10,059 nt of DNA from Ruminococcus_G sp963594675 (lineage in GTDB: Bacteria; Bacillota; Clostridia; Lachnospirales; Lachnospiraceae). The translations under genes were made by a program, and so were the position numbers. A model generated the notes under the pieces. The model was not told the origin of the DNA. It worked only from the letters and a program-made list of their open reading frames with translations, and did not search any database. This document shows positions 1 to 5,841 of this stretch, in pieces (within the stretch, counting starts at the first letter, position 1; each line of letters opens with the position of its first letter). The stretch spans positions 1 through 10,059 of the forward strand of contig CAVBGA010000217.1 in NCBI GenBank assembly GCA_963594675.1. Direction: 5' to 3'.

Positions 1-61
1 ATTCGAACCTGCGACCTCTGCGTCCCGAACGCAGCGCTCTACCAAGCTGAGCCACGCTTCG
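1..61 (-). tRNA. tRNA-Pro (anticodon CGG), 3' end cut off by the window edge
   Basis: Read on the minus strand, the 5' acceptor strand is CGAAGCG (55-61), followed by TG, a D-stem GCTC/GAGC, an anticodon stem CTGCG/CGCAG and a 7-nt anticodon loop TTCGGGA (23-29). The anticodon is CGG (25-27), which reads the proline codon CCG. A variable loop AGGTC, the 5' T-stem strand and the full T-loop TTCGAAT follow. The 3' half of the T-stem, the 3' acceptor strand and the discriminator lie outside the window, so acceptor pairing cannot be checked. A sigma-70-type promoter sits just upstream. Confidence 0.95.
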
Positions 62-76
62 TTAACCAACTATTAG

Positions 77-105
77 ATAATAGCATATCATCTAAGCAAA
101 ATCAA
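77..105 (-). promoter_or_regulatory. Promoter of the tRNA-Pro gene
   Basis: On the minus strand a -35 box TTGATT (100-105) and a -10 box TATTAT (77-82) are separated by exactly 17 nt. Initiation would fall about 10 nt before the mature tRNA 5' end, as expected for a short tRNA leader. No other gene lies between this site and the tRNA. Confidence 0.7.
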
Positions 106-180
106 GCACTTTTTTCACAAAGGCAAAAAACTTAAGACAGAATTTTATTCTCCTAATAGCTAGCAAATGTACTACAGCAT

Positions 181-219
181 AATACCCCGAAAGATTTCTC
201 TCGGGGTATTGTAGTTTTT
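181..219 (+). terminator. Strong hairpin just past the 3D-domain gene; U-tract is on the plus-strand side
   Basis: A 10-bp perfect inverted repeat AATACCCCGA/TCGGGGTATT (181-190 and 201-210) extends inward by three more pairs (one G-U on the minus strand) to a four-base loop. Read on the plus strand it is followed within a few bases by TTTTT (215-219), the form of an intrinsic terminator. Read on the minus strand, the direction of the adjacent gene, it begins 7 nt after the TAA stop but has no U-tract after it. It may still mark the 3' end of the minus-strand transcript, but its canonical orientation would stop plus-strand transcripts running antisense into the gene. Confidence 0.6.
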
Positions 220-1579
220 AACTCAACTGATATACTTCTGCACTTTGCATACCAAAACTCAAAGCTGAAGAATGGCTGTCCATATAAATATCAACATGGC
301 CATAAGCCGTTCCTCGATCCTCCACTGTATATACCGTTCCATTAATCAAGAGTTTCGTTCCAAAAGGAACGCCTCCCATGGCAACGGTCCGACCAGCTGT
401 AGGTGTTGTACCACTTGCGGTTGATCCACCTGACCATGAACCACAACATTTACTGCATGAACAGTAAGCTGTCAATGTAAAGGTGCCAAGATAGGTTCCT
501 TGAGAAGAACTTCCTTCTGAAGAACGTTCCTGTGAAGACGTCTCCTCTACTTCCGCATCATCCGAAGTGTTTTCCGTCTGAGTTTCTTCTGATGTCTCTT
601 CTACATCTTCTTCAGTATCTTCTGAGCTGTCACTCTCCTCTTCATCTGATGATGAATCCGCCGATGTCACTTCCTCAGCTTCTGATTCATCACTGCTGTC
701 CTCAGACTCATAATCCTCATCTGAAGCAGAAGTACTACCTGTAGTATCAGTATCTTCTGTATTCTCTGCAGCTTCCTCTGCGGCCGCTTTCTCCGCCGCT
801 GCTTTCTCTGCTGCCTGCTGGGCTGCCGCTTCTTCCTGCATTTGCTGCTTAATCAGGCTATTCAACTCATCCTGCTGCGCACTGATTTCTGAAAGAAGTT
901 TGGCTTCTTCTGATTTTTTATTTTCAAGAGACTCAGTATATTCGCCAATCTGATTGTAGGTTGCTTCCACAAGTTCCTGAACTTCTGTCTGTTTTTCCTT
1001 CTCCTGCTTACGAACCTCTTCTATCTCAGCCTTCTCAACTTTAATCTCTTTTTCTTTTTTGGCAATTTCTTTTTTCGTCTTCTGATATTCCTCAAGCATA
1101 TCGCGATCATAAGCTGAAATTGTGGATATATTTTCTGCACGATTCAGAAAATCGCCAAAGCTTTGGGACGATGCTAAGGTGGACAAGGCCCCATTGTTGG
1201 ACTGCTCATACATATATTGGATGCGCAGTTTCATTCGACTGTACTGTTTCTTTTCGGTTTTCTTTGCCTTTTTCAGTTCTTTCTTTGTTTTTGTCAGCTC
1301 TGCCTTTTTTTCATCCGACTGTGCTTTCAAATCCTCCAGAGACTCTTTTAAATCCGATAACTGGCTATTGAGTTCTGTTAGATAAGATTCCGATTCACTT
1401 TTTTTCGACTCAAGTGTATCAATCTCGCTCTGTGTAGCATTGAGACTTGATTCTGTCTGGCTTTTTGCATTCCTGGCACTGTCTATCTTCTCCTGCGTAC
1501 TAGCCGCACTGGCGGGAAGTACAGAAACGGTAGCGATTGTCATAGCCATCAACAGACCCAACACTCTTTTACGATTCAT
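218..1579 (-). CDS. Secreted coiled-coil protein with C-terminal 3D domain (PcsB/CwlO-like N-terminus)
   Basis: This is probably an exported peptidoglycan-active or wall-associated protein. Residues 1-25 form a signal peptide (Lys/Arg start, hydrophobic core, cleavage after ASA). Residues 27 to about 260 are charged heptad-rich coiled coil. The block around 120-160 (YMYEQS, then SFGDFLNR and a Ser/Tyr/Asp segment) resembles the hinge of PcsB/CwlO-type coiled coils. Residues 258-272 are Ala/Glu/Lys repeats, and about 273-360 is a Ser/Asp/Glu/Thr acidic linker. Residues 363-453 form a 3D domain: TAYCSCSKCCG (370-380), TASGTTPTAG (387-396), PFGTKL (405-410) and the three acidic positions D421, D430 and D434 in VEDRG...HVDIYMDSH. 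The 3D fold is related to MltA lytic transglycosylases and occurs in YocH and Sps-type proteins. The ATG has GGAGG 9 nt upstream. A hydrolase domain such as CHAP or NlpC/P60, usual after this coiled coil, is absent. The exact enzymatic activity is not provable from sequence. Confidence 0.9.
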   Translation of the reverse strand: MNRKRVLGLLMAMTIATVSVLPASAASTQEKIDSARNAKSQTESSLNATQSEIDTLESKKSESESYLTELNSQLSDLKESLEDLKAQSDEKKAELTKTKKELKKAKKTEKKQYSRMKLRIQYMYEQSNNGALSTLASSQSFGDFLNRAENISTISAYDRDMLEEYQKTKKEIAKKEKEIKVEKAEIEEVRKQEKEKQTEVQELVEATYNQIGEYTESLENKKSEEAKLLSEISAQQDELNSLIKQQMQEEAAAQQAAEKAAAEKAAAEEAAENTEDTDTTGSTSASDEDYESEDSSDESEAEEVTSADSSSDEEESDSSEDTEEDVEETSEETQTENTSDDAEVEETSSQERSSEGSSSQGTYLGTFTLTAYCSCSKCCGSWSGGSTASGTTPTAGRTVAMGGVPFGTKLLINGTVYTVEDRGTAYGHVDIYMDSHSSALSFGMQSAEVYQLS

Positions 1580-1598
1580 AGTAAATTACCTCCATGCA

Positions 1599-1655
1599 GA
1601 AGCTTGACCGTTCGACCTAGCTTCCGTAGCGGATCACCGCTCAGTTTTTATCTGA
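1599..1655 (-). promoter_or_regulatory. Hairpin-rich 5' leader of the 3D-domain gene
   Basis: From the predicted start near 1656 to the ATG the leader is about 77 nt and holds three consecutive hairpins. They are TCAG/CTGA with a 7-nt loop (1641-1655), AGCGG/CCGCT with a TGAT loop (1628-1641), and GAAGCT/AGCTTC (1599-1624), which continues past an A-A mismatch into GGTC/GGTC (with two G-U pairs) and a GAAC tetraloop. The last hairpin ends a few bases before the GGAGG. I do not recognise a known riboswitch core; a c-di-AMP (ydaO) or c-di-GMP aptamer was considered but the signature bases are not seen. It may set mRNA stability or translation. Confidence 0.4.
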
Positions 1656-1662
1656 CTTGGAA

Positions 1663-1691
1663 AGTATAACATATCTCCGTAAAAATTGAAA
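1663..1691 (-). promoter_or_regulatory. Promoter of the 3D-domain gene
   Basis: On the minus strand a -10 box TATACT (1663-1668) is preceded after 17 nt by TTTCAA (1686-1691), a weak -35. The weak -35 fits a promoter needing an activator, and a WalR-like repeat lies just upstream. Transcription would start near 1656. Confidence 0.5.
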
Positions 1692-1707
1692 GGACTTTTT
1701 AACTTTT

Positions 1708-1724
1708 CGTAATATTTATGTAAT
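1708..1724 (+). promoter_or_regulatory. WalR (YycF/VicR)-like direct repeat upstream of the 3D-domain gene
   Basis: The plus strand shows CGTAAT, five bases, TGTAAT. This matches the WalR consensus TGTWAH-N5-TGTWAH at 11 of 12 positions (C instead of T at the first). It is centred about 60 bp upstream of the predicted start and its orientation is opposite to the gene. WalR is known to control coiled-coil hydrolases and 3D proteins (CwlO, YocH, PcsB) in other Firmicutes. The region is AT-rich, so chance matching is a real possibility. Confidence 0.35.
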
Positions 1725-1771
1725 ATTTCTTATCAAAATTTACTTGCATTTTTTCACACTGAAGCATATAA

Positions 1772-3148
1772 CTAATTCATTCTCCAGGCATTAAAATACT
1801 TATTTTTCACAACGTTCCCTGTTATTTTTCCCCAACCTAAGGGAAGTTTTTCCACACAGATTAAATACCATCCTGGTTCCTGTTTCTTATCAGGAATCAA
1901 GGTTTCCCCCTTTAAGTATCGGACAAGCCTCTCGTCATCCTGTTGAAAAGAGAGAACAAAATCATACTCCTCAGCCTTAAGTGCCATAGCCAAAGCCTGA
2001 GACGGTTCAAAACGATTTTTCTTCATATCTCCCATATAAAGACCGTTTCGTAAAAAAGTAAGACCTCTAAGATCCGCCGCAATTACTTGTGAACAATAGA
2101 CCTTATCTTTTCGGATTTCCAATCCATTTTGAAAACGTTCGGATTTAATATGCTGCAAAAAATCATCCAATATCTCTTTTTCAGCTCTCCCTAATCTTCT
2201 TGCCTTTGAGTTCTCCTCTATTGGGACTACAGGATCCAAAGTTCCCTCTTTTTTCATTAAAGCCATAAAATGGCCTTCTCCAGAAAGTTTATGAGGCCAA
2301 AGTCGAATGGTTTTCTCCAATTCTCGATTCCCATTCCCCCACTCCGGACGCCCTGGTGCAAAACCCGTATACTCTTTCATAGGGAGCAAAGTCATCTCCG
2401 GATGTCGCTCCAGCGCCCCACTAATGCTTCCTTCATTTTCCACTGGAGAAAAGGTACATGTAGAATACAAAAGCAGCCCCCCTGGTTTTAGCATAGTAAT
2501 CGCCTGATCCAGAATATCTTTTTGTAAATTAGCAAAATAATCAGGACGATTAGGTTCCCAAGCCGCCATCACATTTTCTTCTTTACGAAACATGCCCTCG
2601 CCAGAACAGGGAGCATCCACCAATATTTTATCAAAAAATTCAGGAAACCTTTCCGCTAATTCTCTAGGCGTCGCATTAGTAATTAATGCGTTGCTTATAC
2701 CCGAAACCTCAATATTTTTCAATAGTGACTTCGCCCTGGAAGCAGAAATTTCATTTGCCACCAATAGACCTTTTCCTTGCAAACGATTCGCCAGCTCTGT
2801 TGCCTTTCCCCCAGGTGCAGCGCACAAATCCAACACTTTATCCCCCGGTTCTACTGGCAATCGTGATGCCGGTGCCATAGCACTTGGCTCCTGCAAATAG
2901 TAAAGGCCAGCAAAATAAAGAGGATTTTTAGAAGGCTGTAAATTCGCTTCATAATAATAGCCATTTTCAGTCCAAGGAACCCGCTGCAAGGGAAAATTGA
3001 CCTTGTTTTCAAACTCCTCTGTGGTCATTTTTAAGGTATTTAAACGCAATCCATATTTTCTGGGTTTTTCATATTCCTTTAAAAAAGCATCATATTCTGC
3101 CCCTAGCATGTCCTGCATTCTTCTTTTAAATTCTTCAGGCAATTTCAA
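1772..3148 (-). CDS. rsmF: RsmF/NOL1-NOP2-Sun family rRNA m5C methyltransferase
   Basis: This SAM-dependent enzyme methylates cytosine C5 in ribosomal RNA; E. coli RsmF acts on 16S C1407, but the target base here cannot be read from sequence. The 458-residue length is close to the E. coli enzyme. The N-terminal part (1-95) includes RLNTLK (35-40) and a QEPSAM motif (86-91). The Rossmann core has SAM motif I LDLCAAPGGK (106-115), motif IV DAPCSGEG (178-185, Cys181) and motif VI YSTCTF (228-233, Cys231, the expected nucleophile). The C-terminal third (about 306-458) carries the RsmF-type C-terminal and PUA-like region. The start is TTG at 3146-3148, because AGGAGG sits 8 nt before it. The ATG embedded right after the AGGAGG is out of frame and stops after three codons. 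It lies downstream of glgD beyond a strong terminator, so it is probably transcribed separately or by readthrough. Confidence 0.93.
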   Translation of the reverse strand: MKLPEEFKRRMQDMLGAEYDAFLKEYEKPRKYGLRLNTLKMTTEEFENKVNFPLQRVPWTENGYYYEANLQPSKNPLYFAGLYYLQEPSAMAPASRLPVEPGDKVLDLCAAPGGKATELANRLQGKGLLVANEISASRAKSLLKNIEVSGISNALITNATPRELAERFPEFFDKILVDAPCSGEGMFRKEENVMAAWEPNRPDYFANLQKDILDQAITMLKPGGLLLYSTCTFSPVENEGSISGALERHPEMTLLPMKEYTGFAPGRPEWGNGNRELEKTIRLWPHKLSGEGHFMALMKKEGTLDPVVPIEENSKARRLGRAEKEILDDFLQHIKSERFQNGLEIRKDKVYCSQVIAADLRGLTFLRNGLYMGDMKKNRFEPSQALAMALKAEEYDFVLSFQQDDERLVRYLKGETLIPDKKQEPGWYLICVEKLPLGWGKITGNVVKNKYFNAWRMN

Positions 3149-3162
3149 ATTTGCATCCTCCT
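3146..3162 (-). promoter_or_regulatory. Ribosome binding site and TTG start of rsmF, with overlapping mini-ORF
   Basis: The minus strand reads AGGAGG (3157-3162), then 8 nt, then TTG (3146-3148). An ATG begins immediately after the AGGAGG (3154-3156), too close for normal use, and reads ATG-CAA-ATT-TGA. Its stop overlaps the TTG start by two bases. The U-tract of the upstream terminator touches the AGGAGG without a gap. Confidence 0.75.
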
Positions 3163-3195
3163 AAAAAAGCTGCATTGACTTTCCATCAATGCAGC
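3163..3195 (-). terminator. Intrinsic terminator after glgCD
   Basis: On the minus strand a perfect 10-bp stem GCTGCATTGA/TCAATGCAGC (3186-3195 and 3169-3178) with a 7-nt loop is followed directly by six U (3163-3168). It begins 34 nt after the glgD stop and is the natural end of the glgC-glgD transcript. It also lies in what would be the rsmF leader. Confidence 0.92.
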
Positions 3196-3204
3196 AATTT
3201 ACTT

Positions 3205-3233
3205 ATCATTTGTGATCCATCATTGGCAATCAA
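3205..3233 (-). promoter_or_regulatory. Candidate rsmF promoter overlapping the glgD stop codon
   Basis: On the minus strand TTGATT (3228-3233) and AATGAT (3205-3210) are 17 nt apart; each matches its consensus at 4 of 6 positions. Initiation near 3198 would put the glgD terminator hairpin at the very start of the rsmF mRNA. If unused, rsmF would depend on readthrough of that terminator. Confidence 0.3.
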
Positions 3234-4348
3234 ATCGTATAACGTTCACTGTCACCTACAACTATTTTCACTCCATCCTCACCACAGTGGTAGGAATTTG
3301 CCCGCACTGTATCCCGACTTTCTACGATACAGTTTTCAATGTGTGTATTATCGCCTAAATATACCTCATTTAATATAATCGAGTTTTTGATCACACAATT
3401 ATTCCCCACATAAACTTTCTTAAAAAGTACAGAATTCTCTACCTGACCATTAACGATACATCCACTGGAAACAAGGCTATTTTTCACCTGGCATCCTGGA
3501 TTATATTTAGCCGGAGGTAGATCATCAATTTTAGAACAGATTTTTGGACCTTCACCAAAGAAATGGTCTCTGACATCTTTTTTCAAGAAATCCATATTGG
3601 TCTTGTAGTAGGAATCAACCGTAGAAATATTATTCCAGTAAGAATCCAATTTATATCCATAAATTCTCTTCATGTTCTTGTAACGAATCAACACATCATT
3701 CACAAAATCATGTCGGTCTTCCTGGGCACAACGCTCGATCATTTCAATCAGCTGTCTTCGGCGAATGATATAGATTCCTGTTGAAATTGTACGCGAATTG
3801 GAAATCATAGGCTTTTCTTCTATTTCTTCTACCCTGTGATCCTCATTCATCTTCAACACGCCAAAGCGGCTAATATCTTCATCTTGGGCACATTCTTTAT
3901 AGACAACCGTCACATCTGCATGTTTCTTTATATGATACTCTAATACATCGTTATAGTCCAGCTTATATACACCATCACCGGAAGCAATAACAACATATGG
4001 CTCATGACTGCTCTTCAAAAAATCAAGATTCTGGTAAATAGCATCTGCAGTTCCCCGATACCACCAACTGTTATCCGTGGTAATCGTAGGTGTAAATACA
4101 TAGAGGCCCCCTTGTTTTCGTCCAAAATCCCACCATTTCGATGAGCTGAGATGTTCATTTAAAGACCGGGCATTATACTGAGTCAACACAGCAACCTTTT
4201 GTATATGAGAATTTGACATATTGCTCAAAGAAAAATCAATGGCACGATAACTTCCCGCTACCGGCATAGCCGCAATGGCGCGTTTATTGGAAAGAGCCTT
4301 CATTTTCGGATTATTACCACCGGCCAGAATTATACCTAATGCTCTCAT
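3230..4348 (-). CDS. glgD: GlgD, non-catalytic subunit of glucose-1-phosphate adenylyltransferase
   Basis: This is the partner subunit of the ADP-glucose pyrophosphorylase that makes ADP-glucose from ATP and glucose-1-phosphate for glycogen synthesis in the cytosol. The 372 residues comprise a nucleotidyltransferase domain (about 1-240) and a left-handed beta-helix C-terminus rich in N/V-I repeats (about 285-350). The nucleotide loop, GGQGSRL in GlgC, is replaced here by GGNNPKM (10-16), so the glycine-arginine motif is lost. GDGVYKLDY (124-132) and EEKP (177-180) are kept in altered context. This pattern is the known hallmark of Firmicute GlgD, which raises activity and modulates the allostery of GlgC rather than catalysing. 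It overlaps the end of glgC by 4 nt (ATGA), with a G-rich ribosome binding site 10 nt before its ATG, so translational coupling and a near 1:1 ratio are likely. Confidence 0.96.
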   Translation of the reverse strand: MRALGIILAGGNNPKMKALSNKRAIAAMPVAGSYRAIDFSLSNMSNSHIQKVAVLTQYNARSLNEHLSSSKWWDFGRKQGGLYVFTPTITTDNSWWYRGTADAIYQNLDFLKSSHEPYVVIASGDGVYKLDYNDVLEYHIKKHADVTVVYKECAQDEDISRFGVLKMNEDHRVEEIEEKPMISNSRTISTGIYIIRRRQLIEMIERCAQEDRHDFVNDVLIRYKNMKRIYGYKLDSYWNNISTVDSYYKTNMDFLKKDVRDHFFGEGPKICSKIDDLPPAKYNPGCQVKNSLVSSGCIVNGQVENSVLFKKVYVGNNCVIKNSIILNEVYLGDNTHIENCIVESRDTVRANSYHCGEDGVKIVVGDSERYTI

Positions 4349-5625
4349 AATGGTTCATCCCCCTTTTCTTTAATAATGGCGCCGCCTCCAGGCAGTCTTC
4401 CTTCTGAATAATCTTCCTCCATTGTTACTCCGGAAATAGCTGTATTTTTACCTATGACAACTTTAGAGGGAATCACACTATTTTCTCCGATGGTAACCAA
4501 ACCAAAACTATATACCGCGGGATTATAAACATTAGGCGCTTCCTCACCTTCTCCCATAACTACATTACTTCCTACCTTTACATTTTCTGCAATCACAGCT
4601 TTCTCTATTCTGCTTCCCGCTCCTATTCTACTATGACTCATAACAATGGAATCTTTTATAACCGCCCCTTCTTCAATTACCACATCCGGACCAATCACAG
4701 AGCCGGTTACTTCTCCATAAATCTCATCGCCCTCACTAATCAGGCTTTTCTCCACAATAGCATCCCCAGAAATATATTGAGGCGGAATAATATCTCCTTT
4801 AGTATAGATTTTCCAGAATTCCTCATAGAGATTAAATTCCGGAATAATATCTATCAATTCCATATTGGCTTCCCAATAGGATCCCAAGGTTCCAACATCC
4901 TTCCAATAGCCATTAAATTCATAGGCAAAAAGACGTTGTCCCTTATCCCTGCAATAGGGCAAAATATGTTTACCGAAATCGCAGCCATTTTGATTTTTCA
5001 ATGCAATCAAGGACTCTTTCAAAACAGGCCAGCTAAATATATAAATGCCCATAGAAGCCAGATTACTTCTGGGATGTTCCGGTTTCTCTTCAAATTCCGT
5101 GATTCGTCCATTTTCATCTGTAATCATGATACCAAAACGGCTTGCCTCTTCCATAGGTACCGGCATGGTAGCAATTGTTACATCTGCCTTATTGGCTTTA
5201 TGGTAATCTAACATGATCTGATAGTCCATTTTGTAAATATGATCGCCAGACAGAATCAGAACGTAATCTGGATTGTAGCTATCCATGTATGCCAGATTCT
5301 GATAGATTGCATTAGCTGTTCCTGTATACCACTCACTATTATCACTTCTCTCATAAGGGGGAAGAACCGTAACACCACCAACATTTCTATCAAGATCCCA
5401 TGGAATGCCAATACCTATATGAGCATTCAGACGTAACGGCTGATATTGTGTCAATACACCCACAGTATCAATCCCTGAATTAATACAATTGCTTAAAGGG
5501 AAATCAATAATACGATATTTTCCACCAAAAGCAACTGCCGGCTTTGCTACTTCTTCTGTCAGCACCCCTAAACGGCTTCCCTGCCCTCCAGCAAGCAACA
5601 TCGCAATCATTTCTTTCTTCACCAT
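4345..5625 (-). CDS. glgC: GlgC, catalytic glucose-1-phosphate adenylyltransferase
   Basis: This enzyme catalyses ATP + glucose-1-phosphate to ADP-glucose + PPi, the committed step of bacterial glycogen synthesis. The 426 residues match the family length. The nucleotide-binding GGQGSRL is at 13-19, the regulatory/substrate block AFGGKYRIIDFPLSN at 32-46, the Asp-containing GDHIYKMDY at 127-135 and the sugar-phosphate-binding EEKP at 179-182. The C-terminal third is a left-handed beta-helix with hexapeptide-like I/V-x-x-G/N repeats (about 300-400), where effectors bind in this family. The ATG at 5623-5625 has GAGG 7 nt upstream. It is first in a two-gene unit with glgD. Glycogen synthase, branching enzyme and phosphorylase genes are not in this window. 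Confidence 0.97.
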   Translation of the reverse strand: MVKKEMIAMLLAGGQGSRLGVLTEEVAKPAVAFGGKYRIIDFPLSNCINSGIDTVGVLTQYQPLRLNAHIGIGIPWDLDRNVGGVTVLPPYERSDNSEWYTGTANAIYQNLAYMDSYNPDYVLILSGDHIYKMDYQIMLDYHKANKADVTIATMPVPMEEASRFGIMITDENGRITEFEEKPEHPRSNLASMGIYIFSWPVLKESLIALKNQNGCDFGKHILPYCRDKGQRLFAYEFNGYWKDVGTLGSYWEANMELIDIIPEFNLYEEFWKIYTKGDIIPPQYISGDAIVEKSLISEGDEIYGEVTGSVIGPDVVIEEGAVIKDSIVMSHSRIGAGSRIEKAVIAENVKVGSNVVMGEGEEAPNVYNPAVYSFGLVTIGENSVIPSKVVIGKNTAISGVTMEEDYSEGRLPGGGAIIKEKGDEPL

Positions 5626-5723
5626 ACGACCACCTCTTCACTTAAATACGAAAATTATTATAACTATCGAATTAAACTGATTAATTCCTTCTATTTCAGT
5701 TGCTATTAGGATTTTATAAATAA

Positions 5724-5752
5724 ATTATAACATATTTCTGTAAATCAGTGAA
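5724..5752 (-). promoter_or_regulatory. Promoter of glgCD
   Basis: On the minus strand a consensus -10 TATAAT (5724-5729) follows TTCACT (5747-5752) after 17 nt, giving a leader of about 90 nt. A second TATAAT (5657-5662) lies nearer the gene but has no good -35. The site is downstream of the pyk terminator, so glgCD is an independent transcription unit. I see no clear operator in the AT-rich leader. Confidence 0.6.
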
Positions 5753-5784
5753 TGATTTTTGTATTTTTTAAACAATTTTTCCAT

Positions 5785-5822
5785 AAAAAAGAAGCCGTTG
5801 CATCAAAATATGCAACAGCCTC
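5785..5822 (-). terminator. Intrinsic terminator after pyk
   Basis: On the minus strand a 12-bp stem GAGGCTGTTGCA/TGCAACGGCTTC (5811-5822 and 5791-5802, two G-U pairs) with an 8-nt loop is followed directly by six U (5785-5790). It begins 19 nt after the pyk stop. Confidence 0.92.
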
Positions 5823-5841
5823 TTTTAAATTCCTAATATTT

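Noticed and set aside
1628..1660. c-di-AMP (ydaO) or c-di-GMP riboswitch before the 3D-domain gene
   Set aside because: The leader is too short for ydaO, and the conserved core bases of either aptamer are not visible.
2592..2900. 102-codon plus-strand open frame
   Set aside because: It is antisense to the SAM-binding core of the methyltransferase and is explained by codon composition of that gene.
4633..5211. 192-codon plus-strand open frame
   Set aside because: It is fully antisense to the well-conserved glgC gene, with no ribosome binding site or recognisable protein features. It is a frame shadow.
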